Shown here one piece after another: positions 44,106 to 54,265 of a DNA stretch of 64,000 nt (position 1 is its first letter; every line of letters begins with the position of its first letter). The notes below the pieces were generated by a model, which had not been told where the DNA came from, ran no database searches, and saw only the letters and a program-made list of their open reading frames with translations. Source of the DNA: Ignavibacteria bacterium (lineage in GTDB: Bacteria > Bacteroidota > Ignavibacteria > Tepidaquicellales > Tepidaquicellaceae); assembly GCA_019187405.1 (NCBI GenBank), contig JABAQZ010000005.1, positions 1 through 64,000 of the forward strand. The letters are read 5' to 3'. Both the position numbers and the translations under genes were made by a program.

Positions 44106-44864
44106 TTGAAAACAAAAAAAATTAAAACTTCAAATCTGAATTTGTATTACGGAAGCAATCATGCTTTAAAAAACATTTCACTTGACATTGACGCTGACAG
44201 AATTACGGCTTTGATTGGACCGTCGGGATGCGGCAAGTCAACTTTTCTTAGAACTCTCAATAGACTAAATGATACAATTGATAATGTTACCATTGAAGGG
44301 AATGTTGAGATTGATGGTGTAAATATTTATGAAAAGGGGACTGACGTAGTATCTTTAAGAAAAAAAGTAGGAATGATTTTTCAGAAATCAAATCCGTTTC
44401 CAAAATCCATTTTCGAAAATATCGCTTACGGTCCTAAGATAAACGGCATGAATAAAAAAAAGGATTTGGAAGAATTGGTTGAAATCAGTTGCAGACGCGC
44501 AGCAATCTGGGATGAAGTCAAAGACAGACTTAATGAATCGGCTACGGGATTATCGGGAGGGCAGCAGCAAAGAGTATGCATTGCTAGGGCTTTGGCAGTC
44601 GATCCGGAAATACTTTTAATGGACGAGCCTGCAAGCGCACTCGATCCGATTGCAACTGCTAAGATCGAAGAGCTTATGTTTGAATTAAAAAATAATTTAA
44701 CTATTGTCATTGTTACACATAACATGCAGCAAGCTGCAAGAGTCAGCGACAAATGCGCATTTTTTTTTAACGGAGAGATAGTAGAATACAGCAATACTTC
44801 TAAAATGTTTACCAGACCGGAAAATGAAAAAACACAAAATTACATCAGCGGAAGATTCGGATAA
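44106..44864 (+). CDS. pstB: Phosphate ABC transporter ATPase PstB
   Basis: 252 residues with PstB-specific features: [18 protein letters not shown], Walker [65 protein letters not shown], and the C-terminal [19 protein letters not shown]. It begins with TTG at 44106. The permease genes pstC/pstA and the binding protein pstS are not in this window; only phoU follows. It would serve as ATPase of the phosphate importer encoded elsewhere. Confidence 0.93.
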   Translation: MKTKKIKTSNLNLYYGSNHALKNISLDIDADRITALIGPSGCGKSTFLRTLNRLNDTIDNVTIEGNVEIDGVNIYEKGTDVVSLRKKVGMIFQKSNPFPKSIFENIAYGPKINGMNKKKDLEELVEISCRRAAIWDEVKDRLNESATGLSGGQQQRVCIARALAVDPEILLMDEPASALDPIATAKIEELMFELKNNLTIVIVTHNMQQAARVSDKCAFFFNGEIVEYSNTSKMFTRPENEKTQNYISGRFG

Positions 44865-44925
44865 TTTAGTTTTGTAATTGTTAATCCCGTTTAATATATT
44901 TCTTTAAATATTAAAATAAAGATAA

Positions 44926-45606
44926 ATGTATCATTACCTCGAAGAAGAACTTGAACAGTTGAAAATGAAGATTATCAAGATGGGCAGCCTTGTGGAAGAG
45001 CAGATCGCTAATTCATTCAAAGCATTGTTTGAAGGTAATAATGAACTTGCCCTGACTGTCATGCGAAGAGATGATGAAGTGGATAAATATGATATTAAAA
45101 TAGACAAACATTGTCAAAGAATTTTTGCGCTTACACAGCCGGTAGCATTTGATTTAAGATTGATTATGTCCGCACTGATGATAAATAATGACCTTGAAAG
45201 AATGGGTGACATTGCCGTTAATATTTCAGAACAAGCTGAGCCGCTTAACGATTATACTGACCTGCTAAGAAAAATGAGGCTTGAAGATATGACGGTTAAA
45301 ATAAAAAAAATTGTCAAAAGCAGTATTGATTGTTTTGTTAACAGCGATTCGGAACTAGCAAAATCTGTAATACTAATGGATGATGAAATTGATAAGCTTG
45401 ATAGAGAATTGTTTTATAGAATTACGGATGAAATGAAATCCAACCCTGACCTTATTGTTCCATGCGCTCATCTGCTGGCTTTGACAAGCAACATTGAAAG
45501 ATTGGCTGACCATGCAACAAATATAGCCGAAGATGTTATCTTCCTTATCGATGCCAAAATAATTAAGCACAGCAAAGATCCTAACAACCTGAAACTCAAA
45601 GAATAA
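44926..45606 (+). CDS. phoU: PhoU phosphate transport regulator
   Basis: 226 residues in two PhoU repeats of three helices each: MGSLVEEQIANSFKALFEGN and RRDDEVDKYDIKIDKHCQRIF, LRLIMSALMINNDLERMGDIAVNI, then MDDEIDKLDRELFYRI and SNIERLADHATNIAEDVIFLID. It couples the Pst importer to phosphate signalling. It is 61 bp after pstB, the usual neighbour. Confidence 0.92.
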   Translation: MYHYLEEELEQLKMKIIKMGSLVEEQIANSFKALFEGNNELALTVMRRDDEVDKYDIKIDKHCQRIFALTQPVAFDLRLIMSALMINNDLERMGDIAVNISEQAEPLNDYTDLLRKMRLEDMTVKIKKIVKSSIDCFVNSDSELAKSVILMDDEIDKLDRELFYRITDEMKSNPDLIVPCAHLLALTSNIERLADHATNIAEDVIFLIDAKIIKHSKDPNNLKLKE

Positions 45607-45621
45607 TTAATTTCCCCGGCA

Positions 45622-47499
45622 TTGAAAATTTATATACTGATTATTTTTATATTTTCAATCCGAACAGCGCTTCCGCAAAGCAAAAAACCTGATACTACAT
45701 ATACTTTCGTTCCGGATTCAATAAAAATCAAAGAATCCGTTTATCTATCGGATAAATCAGAAAAGTTCAGATACGATTCTCTGTATATATGGAGTGACAA
45801 AAGAAATCTTTCTGAAATAATGGATGAAAGAGCTGGTTACTTTGTTTATGATTTCGGACTTGGTGCGAGGAATGACATAAATTACAATTCAAAATTTTCC
45901 AGAGAAACAGGTATATACAGAGACGGTATCCAGATTAATGATTTTTTTTATCAGGGATTTGATATTCAGAATTTATCCGTAAATGAAATCGAATCAATAG
46001 AAGAGATCTCTAATTCTTCTTCTTTTTTCTACGGCATTAACTCATTTGCAAAAAGCATTAATATTGTTACAAAGGATGTATTTAATACAAAGGCGTTCTC
46101 ACAGTTAAGATATTCTCAAGACAGGGAAGGATCTTTGTTTGCTGACTTTTATTTCAGCCAGCCTGTTTCAAGGAAATTCAATATTCAGCTTGGCGTAACC
46201 AAGCATTCTCTTGACGGCAGGTTTAAAAATTCCGCTTTTAATGTCTGGAGAGGAAGATCAAGAATCAATTATTTCCCTTCGGATAAATTTAATTTGAAAT
46301 TAAATTTTTATCTGAATAACTGGGACCGGCAGTTGAATGACGGACTTGCTTACAAAGCCGACAAAGATTCTCTCTCAGATCCTGACCTTGCCGAAGTAGT
46401 TCACGATGGTACAAATGAAAATATTGAAAATTATTATTTTGATCTTACATCATCTGCTAGATTATTTAATAATAAAAGATCCGTTACAAAATTTAAATTT
46501 TATGGAATTAATTCATTGAGATATCTTGATAATCCGGATACGGTGTTTACTTTAAAAAACTTCCCATCTGGTTATTATCATTCAATTCAGTACGGAGCAG
46601 AGCTCATGCAGAATATTGTCTTTAAACATAATAAAAATACCGGCTCTGAATTATCATTCGGCGGCAATTTATATTTTAATTCATTTGACGGGAATTTATT
46701 TAAAAAATATCATGACAATTATTATTCAGCCCGGATAAAGTATGATTTTAAATACAAGAATTTGTTTGCATCGATATTTGCAAGAGACGATTATATAAAG
46801 GATAAAAATTATATTAATTACGGCGCGGAAACGGATGTTAAAATTTATCATGACAAAAACTGGGATATAAGCGCTAATGCCGGATTAAATCAAACAGGAT
46901 ATCTGATGATAAATGAATCATACTTTAAGATAGTTTCACCGGATGTTCAGTCGCTGATTGAAATTCCAAAACAGTATTATGAAGCCGGAGGTAAAATAAG
47001 ATTTAAAGGAGTTAATTTGTCCGGGTATGTTTTCGGTTTCAGTTATGACAGTGTTTATGACAGTCAGTATGGAGTTAATATAAATTTAAATGTTGATTCA
47101 AAATATTTTCTCGGAAATGTCAGCGGCAGTTATTCCCAGGACCCGCTGTTCCCTGAGTTTTATGTAAAAGGAGATCTTGCATTTAAGGATGTATTATTCA
47201 GAGGTAAGCTAAAATTAAAAACCGGATTTAATTTCAAATATTATAAAATAAACTACATCACTAAACAATATCAAACCTGGTATTCCTGGAGCAATTCATA
47301 CCAACCTTTTCCTCTTACAGATCAGTTCATCGCAGATTTTTATTTAGGCGCAAAGATTGGCAAAGCAAACATAAATATCACTGTGGCAAATATCTTAAAC
47401 TCGCTGGTATATAATGCTTACATATTCCCGCTTGATGACAGAGGAGGATTTATGAATGCAATTTCCAGATTTACGATTGTCTGGGACTTTATCAATTAG
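45622..47499 (+). CDS. Outer-membrane beta-barrel protein with TonB-plug-like N-terminus
   Basis: A signal peptide (IYILIIFIFSIRTALPQ), a short plug-like region (LSEIMDERAGYFVYDFG...YRDGIQINDFFYQGFDIQNLSVNEIESIEEI) and about 480 residues of amphipathic beta-strands ending in an aromatic residue pattern (FTIVWDFIN). The plug resembles TonB-dependent receptors, but at 625 residues the protein is short and no TonB box is evident. TTG at 45622 is the start. It lies 15 bp behind phoU, so a phosphate-related outer-membrane uptake role is possible but unproven. Its last 8 bp overlap the convergent glycosyltransferase gene. Confidence 0.65.
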   Translation: MKIYILIIFIFSIRTALPQSKKPDTTYTFVPDSIKIKESVYLSDKSEKFRYDSLYIWSDKRNLSEIMDERAGYFVYDFGLGARNDINYNSKFSRETGIYRDGIQINDFFYQGFDIQNLSVNEIESIEEISNSSSFFYGINSFAKSINIVTKDVFNTKAFSQLRYSQDREGSLFADFYFSQPVSRKFNIQLGVTKHSLDGRFKNSAFNVWRGRSRINYFPSDKFNLKLNFYLNNWDRQLNDGLAYKADKDSLSDPDLAEVVHDGTNENIENYYFDLTSSARLFNNKRSVTKFKFYGINSLRYLDNPDTVFTLKNFPSGYYHSIQYGAELMQNIVFKHNKNTGSELSFGGNLYFNSFDGNLFKKYHDNYYSARIKYDFKYKNLFASIFARDDYIKDKNYINYGAETDVKIYHDKNWDISANAGLNQTGYLMINESYFKIVSPDVQSLIEIPKQYYEAGGKIRFKGVNLSGYVFGFSYDSVYDSQYGVNINLNVDSKYFLGNVSGSYSQDPLFPEFYVKGDLAFKDVLFRGKLKLKTGFNFKYYKINYITKQYQTWYSWSNSYQPFPLTDQFIADFYLGAKIGKANINITVANILNSLVYNAYIFPLDDRGGFMNAISRFTIVWDFIN

Positions 47500-48553
47500 A
47501 TTTATTGAGGAGAGTATTAATTGCATCAAGTACTTCATGTATTTCGATGGTCTTCATGCATTTGAAACTTTCATAGCCCGTGAAAATACAAGCTGCTGGT
47601 TTGGGTGAATTATAAAAGCACGGACTGCAGTCCAATTCCTTTCTGACAATTATATGTTCGGTTTTCCAAGGATATAGCTCTTTATAATTTGTGTAAGCGA
47701 AAATTCCAACAACGGGCAGCTGAAGCGCAGCTGCACAGTGCAGAAATGCCGTATCATTTGAAATGAATAAACGGCAATGTTTCATTCTCGTAACAGAATC
47801 CATAAAATTTTCCGTTGATGCTAAGATAGCATTTTCTCCGATGAGATTTTTTATTTCATTGTTAAGCTCTGCTTCATTACCAAATAATAAAATTCTAACA
47901 TTGTATTTTTCAATGAGTATCTTCCCGAGCTCTGCAAATTTTCTTTTATCCCACCTTTTATGAATATGATTTTTCAGTAGCGCCGAACCTGCATGAAATC
48001 CAATCAGGAGTCTATTGTCAGTATTATTTTTATTTATCCAATCAGCAGCAGATTCATCGTGACTGTTTTCGGTAAACAACTCCATTCTACCAACTTCCTC
48101 ATCGTTTATCGGCACTATCCTTTTTACAATATCCGCATTTTGAAGTACATTGTGACGGTCTTTAACTTCATCGACAAGGATATCATTTAGAAATTCCGCA
48201 CGGAAGAAATTAGTATGAAGATAATGATGACTTATTTTCTTTTTAGCGCCAAGAAATGCATTTACTAAATTATATTCTATACGGTTTGATGGATATACAT
48301 TTATTGAAAAATCATATTCATTCATTTTTAAATTACGAATTTCTTTGAATGATTTTAGCTTCGACTGATTCATGAATCTTATAAGATAAACATTATCGAG
48401 ATGAGGATTGGTCTCATACATTTCTTTTACGGATTTAAACATGACAAGCATATCAATACGGCTGCCGGGAATTTTTTCTTTAAGAAGTTTTAACGATGGC
48501 GAGAACATCAAAGCATCACCGATTCCGGAAAGCGCATTAATCAGGATTTTCAT
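47492..48553 (-). CDS. Glycosyltransferase family 9 (heptosyltransferase-like)
   Basis: The N-terminal ILINALSGIGDALMFSPSLKLLKEKIPGSRIDMLV is the GT9 motif. The C-terminal half has LIGFHAGSALLKNHIHKRWDKRKFAELGK, RLFISNDTAFLHCAAALQLPVVGIFAYTN and C-rich ELDCSPCFYNSPKPAACIF near the end, as in ADP-heptose transferases. Probable role: adding a sugar to lipopolysaccharide or another envelope glycan. It follows the membrane glycosyltransferase gene by 12 bp. Confidence 0.88.
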   Translation of the reverse strand: MKILINALSGIGDALMFSPSLKLLKEKIPGSRIDMLVMFKSVKEMYETNPHLDNVYLIRFMNQSKLKSFKEIRNLKMNEYDFSINVYPSNRIEYNLVNAFLGAKKKISHHYLHTNFFRAEFLNDILVDEVKDRHNVLQNADIVKRIVPINDEEVGRMELFTENSHDESAADWINKNNTDNRLLIGFHAGSALLKNHIHKRWDKRKFAELGKILIEKYNVRILLFGNEAELNNEIKNLIGENAILASTENFMDSVTRMKHCRLFISNDTAFLHCAAALQLPVVGIFAYTNYKELYPWKTEHIIVRKELDCSPCFYNSPKPAACIFTGYESFKCMKTIEIHEVLDAINTLLNKSN

Positions 48554-48565
48554 AACTGCTGAATC

Positions 48566-50593
48566 TTATTTTAAAATTTCCGGATCATACTTTTGTATTT
48601 TCCGGAGGCTGGCTGAAGCATTTGCACTGTCTTTTAATTCACTGTACAACTGATAAAGCTGATAATGAGAAAGAATGCTGTAGTCGTTAATATCTACTGC
48701 TTTCTTGTATGATTCAATTGCTTTGTCTTTATTTCCGAGCTGCAGATAAATGTCACCCATGTACTGATATGGCATTCCGAAATTTTTGGGACCGGTTTCA
48801 GCAGATTGTCTGAATTCATCCAGTGCAATCTGAATCCTTGATTTGCTTCTTGAAGAGTTCATTGCCTGATTAAACATGTTTACAAAAGTTATCTTATAAT
48901 TCGGATTTCCGGGGAAATCCCATGATTGGTCTTTTGCTTCATCTTCTGATTTTCTTTTGAATACTTCCATAGATGAACCGGTGTTTTTATCAAGTGAATA
49001 ATATGGATAATAATATTTGTTGAAATCTTCAGTTGTGAACAAAGCTCTCTCGGCATAAGCGCTTGGTTTTAATCCGGTGGAAAAATATATGTATTCAGGT
49101 TTTCTTGACATGACATAATCTGCATTATAGTTTCTTTCTTTCCATCCAATTGATTGCTCGGAAATTTCAGGGATTAATTTCGGATTGTGTGCAATCTCTT
49201 CATCGGTTAGTCCAAGCAAATCAATGACATTAACTTCGTGTCCGGCAAAGTAAGATACAGCCCCAATTGTTGTAGCTGCGACAGTCATTGGCTTCCCGAG
49301 TTCATTTTGTTTTGATTTAAACCAGATGCCGGCTGATTTCATTTTATCTACAAGACCGTTTTCACTCTGTATATCTTTCTCAAGATTTTCTTTTTGAGAT
49401 GTATAATAAAAAATGCAGACAACTGCAGTAATGACAATAATTGACGGGAATGCGAAACCGCCTGCAGTTTTTCCTTTTAAAATATAATACAGCTGTGTCA
49501 GAAATTTTGCAAAAAGAATATAGATCAAAGGAAGTACAGGCAGAAAGAATCTTCCCTGCTTTAATACGTCACCGCCGACGGATATAACATAAAGTATGAA
49601 ACAGACAATCAGGAAATAAAATAATGACGTTTCAAATAGTGTGTCTTTGTTTTTAAAAAGGTACAATGGTAGTATAAGAATCAATCCGTAAATAAGATAT
49701 GATGTCAGAAATTTTGTAAAATATTCAATGCCTGAATTCAGATAAGCAGACGAAAATCCTGTCTTGGCGTAATAAGTATTCGGAAACATGTAGCCGTAAT
49801 ATGAGTACCTGACAGCAAAATATAGCAATAAAGGAATCACATAAACCAAATATGTTTTAATATTTTCTTTTGAAAAAAGATTTTTTAAGAAATCTGATTT
49901 TCTTTGCTTGAAATTAAAAAAAACATAGTGAATTAAAATGAGGCCGAAAAAATACATACCCTCTGGACGCGTAAGAGTCGCCAGAAAAATGAAAACAGAA
50001 AACCGGTAATCGATACTATTGCTGTTTTTACTTTTTATATAATAATAAATTCCGACAAGACAGAAAAAAATAAACATTGTTGTTTCCATCCCGCTCACAG
50101 TCCAGAATATAAATGATGCGGTAAATACCAACAAAACAGATGGAATGAGGTTAAAGTAATTTGCATCTGCGCCGGAAGCTGCAGCTTTGCTCTTTTTCTG
50201 ATTAAAGTCAGGAGAGTTTATTTCGATTAAGTTTGAAATGAAATATGTAATGAATAAAATCATTACTCCGAAAACAATGCTGAGAAATTGAGATACGGTC
50301 TGTATGTTCATCTTCAGGAATGCAAATACGCTGAGTATCAGCACCCATAGAAGATTTGTATAACCCTCCACTTTTTCACCGATGTTAAAAACCAAACCTT
50401 TGCCTTCAGCGAAATTCTGAACATATCTGAAACTGATGAAGGCATCATCCTGGACAAATTTATTTTCGAGACAAATAAGAATTAATGCAACAGAAAGCGC
50501 CGTAAGGAATCCGTAAAAAAAAATTTTACCGGAATCTTTTGTGCTTTCAGGTTTTTGCAGGTTTTGTTTGACGGGTTTTTTTGACATAGGCAA
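48566..50593 (-). CDS. Polytopic membrane protein, ArnT/PMT-like glycosyltransferase with TPR tail
   Basis: About eleven hydrophobic segments (about 25-400) follow a short Lys-rich N-terminus. The first loop reads NKFVQDDAFISFRYVQNFAEGKGLVFN, with the DD acidic pair typical of GT-C glycosyltransferases using polyprenyl-linked sugars. After a soluble domain, the C-terminus holds TPR-like repeats (FGMPYQYMGDIYLQLGNKDKAIESYKKAVDINDYS). Probably it modifies envelope glycans or proteins together with its neighbours. Confidence 0.75.
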   Translation of the reverse strand: MPMSKKPVKQNLQKPESTKDSGKIFFYGFLTALSVALILICLENKFVQDDAFISFRYVQNFAEGKGLVFNIGEKVEGYTNLLWVLILSVFAFLKMNIQTVSQFLSIVFGVMILFITYFISNLIEINSPDFNQKKSKAAASGADANYFNLIPSVLLVFTASFIFWTVSGMETTMFIFFCLVGIYYYIKSKNSNSIDYRFSVFIFLATLTRPEGMYFFGLILIHYVFFNFKQRKSDFLKNLFSKENIKTYLVYVIPLLLYFAVRYSYYGYMFPNTYYAKTGFSSAYLNSGIEYFTKFLTSYLIYGLILILPLYLFKNKDTLFETSLFYFLIVCFILYVISVGGDVLKQGRFFLPVLPLIYILFAKFLTQLYYILKGKTAGGFAFPSIIVITAVVCIFYYTSQKENLEKDIQSENGLVDKMKSAGIWFKSKQNELGKPMTVAATTIGAVSYFAGHEVNVIDLLGLTDEEIAHNPKLIPEISEQSIGWKERNYNADYVMSRKPEYIYFSTGLKPSAYAERALFTTEDFNKYYYPYYSLDKNTGSSMEVFKRKSEDEAKDQSWDFPGNPNYKITFVNMFNQAMNSSRSKSRIQIALDEFRQSAETGPKNFGMPYQYMGDIYLQLGNKDKAIESYKKAVDINDYSILSHYQLYQLYSELKDSANASASLRKIQKYDPEILK

Positions 50594-50654
50594 TTTGCGT
50601 ATCGAAGTATAGGGAAAACGGATAAAATCGTTTTCCCTGTCTTCACGCTGAACT

Positions 50655-53318
50655 CTATTTTCCGGAAGGATTATTCATTTTAAGTTTAATGGATTCCATC
50701 TTTTGCTTTATACTCGCATCACCGGGACTCATTGTATTTAGTGTATTAAGCAGCTCAAGCGCTTTGTCGTATTGACCGCGCGCTTCGTAAACATCAAGCA
50801 ATATCCTGTATGGATTATAATATGATTGAACATTCTCCGGATTAGTTTTAATCTCATTCTCTGCTCTCGATATTACATTATCTGACAGTTCGTTAAACTT
50901 TTCCTTATTACCGAGCTTGTTATAAAGTAATGCTACGTCATACTCAATTCTGTAATCCATTTCAATTACATCACGAGGTATGTCTTTTTCCATTTTATCA
51001 AGCGTCTCCTCAGCCAGCTTAAATGTAGCCGAATCATTTGCGTAATAATATGCAAGCCTCAGAAAAACCGTTCTGTATGTTTGTGACATCCGCGTCTGAT
51101 CCTCGTTGTAAAAAATACTTTTGTCATTCAAGCCTCTGAAAATAAATCCGCTTTTAGGAGTTTTTGAGGGACCTGCAGGGCTATCAAATAAATTTTTCTT
51201 CATAAGTTCCGGACTAATACTTTCATTGCTGGAAAGTGATTGATTTGTCTTATATGGAACAATCCGATATGCCATTCCTTCCAGTACAAGATAATCTCCC
51301 AAGCCGATAAAATTTTCATCCGAGACCGTGATGGAAAAATAAATCGGTCTCTGCCATTTGTTTGCTTTGACAATGTCTATAAGCAGCAAGTCATTTGCCT
51401 TAACAGCGGTAATAACCTGATTGCCTGACTGCTGTCTTATTGTCGGCGGAATATATGTGACAATTTTTGTCGGGAGATCGGCATTTTTTCTCATTGAATC
51501 CGGATATGCAGTAAGCGGCACATCAAAAGTTACTGGTTTCTTTTCATCCCATTGCACCGGCTGAAGTTTTTTCAATTGTGCATCGGATAAAGTCATCGGA
51601 ACAGTCAATGCTCCGTAAGGTCTCTCGTTTTTCAACTGAAGATTATACCAATCTGTCTGCGCAAGTGAAAGATTAATGACTCTGACATCTGTTCTGATTC
51701 CATAAACTGCCTGCAGGCACCAGAGAGGGAATGTGTCATTGTCGCCGTTAGTAATAAGTATCCCGTCTTTTTCGACACTCTGAAGAATGTTGTATGCATA
51801 ATCGAATGGCAGGTAATTGCCGCTTCTGTCTTCGTAATGGTAATTTACTCTAAGCATGTTAATCGGAATTGCAGCAAAAGATAATATTAAAACTACTGCA
51901 CACAAAGCAACGAGAGATTTTTTATTCATCTTTTCATTAATAATCTCTATCAAACCGGCAACACCAATTCCTATCCATAATGAAAAAGTCATAAATGCAC
52001 CGACATAAAAATAATCTCTTTCCCGTGGTTGTGGCTCTTGCTGATTCTGATAAAGAGCCGTTATGATGCCCATCATTAAAAACATCATGAGAAATATAAA
52101 TCCAAGTTTACGGTCTTTTCTGAACTGATAAAACAATCCAAACATTCCGAATATAAACGGAATTGCATACAGCTTTTTAAAATCAACACCGTCGTTTTGA
52201 TCATGCCCGGCTCTTCCGATGTAATTCCAAAACCAATACCTGTTGAACATGTGGTTTATCTGATATTTCCACATGAATTCCATGTCGCTTGAATACTTTG
52301 AATATATTCCCTGATGCTGTGGTTCCTGTGAATACCTTCTCGGCATTAGTAATGGCTGTTGACCGTATTGCTCACGGTTCAGATATGATATTAATGTTTC
52401 AATGTTGTTCGGTGAATTCTCATTCAAAGGCAGGTCAACTACATCAGCTCTCTGAAGAATGGAAATATAAGTCGAGTAACCGAGAATAATCAAAAACAAT
52501 GAAAGTGTCAGAAGACTTAATATTGGATTCTTGTTTTGTCGGGCATAGTAAATACCGAAAATCAAGAGCCCGATAATCAGTACGCCGACTGCAACGCTTC
52601 CGGAAAGAATCAGAGGAAATTTTTTAACCAGACCGGGATACACAATTAAGAATGCTACTGCTGATAATCCAAAAGCTAATGCTAAAGTTTTTGGATCGTA
52701 TTCGTATCTCTTAAAGTAAAAGAATAATCCCGCAAGAAAGATGCACTGGACAACAAGCAAATGAATGCCGATTGAAAGACCTACTATGTAAGCTACTAAA
52801 AGCAAATACTTATCGCTGCCAGGTTCATCGGCTTTCTCCCACCAGACCATGAGAATGTATATGCTCAATCCGATTAGAAAAGTACCCATTCCGTAAACTT
52901 CACCTTCGAGTGCATTAAACCAGAATGATTCACTGAATGCATAAGACAAAGCTCCAATTACTGATGCTCCGCAAATTAGCAATACATCAAAAGTGGATTT
53001 AGGGATGCCTCTCCAGTTTTTAATTACTTTGACTGAAATTAAATACAGTAGCAAAACGCAGAGCGAACTTGTTATTACTGATAAATAATTTATTCTCAAT
53101 CCAATGTCAGCTGCCGTTGGAAACATTGAAAATATCTTACCCATTAGAGTAAAAAACGGGGCGCCCGGTGGATGCGGAACCGACAATGTATAAGCACATG
53201 CTATAAATTCACCGCAATCCCAGAAAGAGAAAGTCGGCTGAACTGTCATCACATAAACTATAGTAGAAAAAAGAAATACAAATGCGGCAAAAATCCGGTT
53301 GGTTAATCTAAAATCCAT
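50655..53318 (-). CDS. DUF2723 (TMEM260/protein O-mannosyltransferase-like) membrane protein with TPRs
   Basis: The N-terminus has the DUF2723 signature FWDCGEFIACAYTLSVPHPPGAPFF in the first extracytoplasmic loop, followed by about eleven transmembrane helices, a loop with ENSPNNIETLISYLNREQYGQQPLL, QEPQPRERDYFYVGAF, and NGDNDTFPLWCLQ in a soluble domain, and C-terminal TPR-like helices (YNPYRILLDVYEARGQYDKALELLNTLN). Related to eukaryotic TMEM260; common in Bacteroidetes. Likely a GT-C type protein or lipid glycosyltransferase. Confidence 0.85.
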   Translation of the reverse strand: MDFRLTNRIFAAFVFLFSTIVYVMTVQPTFSFWDCGEFIACAYTLSVPHPPGAPFFTLMGKIFSMFPTAADIGLRINYLSVITSSLCVLLLYLISVKVIKNWRGIPKSTFDVLLICGASVIGALSYAFSESFWFNALEGEVYGMGTFLIGLSIYILMVWWEKADEPGSDKYLLLVAYIVGLSIGIHLLVVQCIFLAGLFFYFKRYEYDPKTLALAFGLSAVAFLIVYPGLVKKFPLILSGSVAVGVLIIGLLIFGIYYARQNKNPILSLLTLSLFLIILGYSTYISILQRADVVDLPLNENSPNNIETLISYLNREQYGQQPLLMPRRYSQEPQHQGIYSKYSSDMEFMWKYQINHMFNRYWFWNYIGRAGHDQNDGVDFKKLYAIPFIFGMFGLFYQFRKDRKLGFIFLMMFLMMGIITALYQNQQEPQPRERDYFYVGAFMTFSLWIGIGVAGLIEIINEKMNKKSLVALCAVVLILSFAAIPINMLRVNYHYEDRSGNYLPFDYAYNILQSVEKDGILITNGDNDTFPLWCLQAVYGIRTDVRVINLSLAQTDWYNLQLKNERPYGALTVPMTLSDAQLKKLQPVQWDEKKPVTFDVPLTAYPDSMRKNADLPTKIVTYIPPTIRQQSGNQVITAVKANDLLLIDIVKANKWQRPIYFSITVSDENFIGLGDYLVLEGMAYRIVPYKTNQSLSSNESISPELMKKNLFDSPAGPSKTPKSGFIFRGLNDKSIFYNEDQTRMSQTYRTVFLRLAYYYANDSATFKLAEETLDKMEKDIPRDVIEMDYRIEYDVALLYNKLGNKEKFNELSDNVISRAENEIKTNPENVQSYYNPYRILLDVYEARGQYDKALELLNTLNTMSPGDASIKQKMESIKLKMNNPSGK

Positions 53319-53520
53319 TTAATAAATTAATTTTGAGAAAGCGAAATTACTTTAATTAAGAAAAAATAACAATATAGAAACCTTATGAAACTAAACTGCA
53401 ATGTATAAAAAAAATCTGTGCAAGCAATCAAATAAAATCTGTTGTCAAAAATGCTGTGCTTGTTTTACAATATGAAATTCCGTTCCGGCGAGATATTAAC
53501 AAAATAATATACTTGAAGGA

Positions 53521-54189
53521 TTATTTTTTTTCTTTCTTATCTCTGTGAACTAATATTTCATCTATGAGTCCGTATTTTTTTGCTTCTTCCGGATTCATGA
53601 TATTGTCTCTTTCGGCATCTTCCATAACTTTCTCCACCGATTGTCCGGAATGTTTTGCAATGATCTTGAAAAGTGATTCTCTTGTCTTTTCCATATCTTT
53701 TGCATGAATTAAAATATCGGTTGTCTGTCCCTGCAAACCTCCTGCCCAGGGCTGATGCATTAAGATCTTCGAATGAGGCAGCGCAATTCTTTTACCGGGC
53801 GCTCCTCCGGTTAATAGCAGCTGACCCATCGATGCTGCAAGGCCTACGCACATTGTACTTACATCCGGCTTAATGTATTGAATCGTGTCATAAATTCCCA
53901 TACCCGCTGTTACACTGCCGCCCGGTGAGTTGATGTACAGCATGATGTCTTTGTCTGGATCTTCTGATTCCAGAAAAATCAGTTGTGCTATGATGAGTGA
54001 TGACATTTCATCGTAAATTTGTGTTCCAAGAAAAATAATCCTTTCCTTTAAAAGTCTCGAATAAATGTCATAAGCTCTTTCGCCTCTGGATGTCTGCTCA
54101 ACGACCATTGGTACAAGCTGGCTTTTAATCTGATCCAGACCTTGACTGATTATGCTTTCGTTTCTTTTTATAATATCTGTGTAATGCAT
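53521..54189 (-). CDS. clpP: ATP-dependent Clp protease proteolytic subunit
   Basis: 222 residues with the catalytic triad Ser120 (GLAASMGQ), His145 ([10 protein letters not shown]) and Asp195 (DAERDNIM), plus [18 protein letters not shown]. It forms the tetradecameric barrel that degrades unfolded proteins fed by ClpX/ClpA. It follows tig by 76 bp, the usual tig-clpP order; clpX is not in the window. The C-terminal VHRDKKEKK is a short Lys-rich tail. Confidence 0.96.
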   Translation of the reverse strand: MHYTDIIKRNESIISQGLDQIKSQLVPMVVEQTSRGERAYDIYSRLLKERIIFLGTQIYDEMSSLIIAQLIFLESEDPDKDIMLYINSPGGSVTAGMGIYDTIQYIKPDVSTMCVGLAASMGQLLLTGGAPGKRIALPHSKILMHQPWAGGLQGQTTDILIHAKDMEKTRESLFKIIAKHSGQSVEKVMEDAERDNIMNPEEAKKYGLIDEILVHRDKKEKK

Positions 54190-54265
54190 TTTGTTTTTTA
54201 TTTTCTGAAATAACTGTTAATGAATTTAAAATAGTTTCAAAAAAATTTGGTTGTATACTGCAGGA

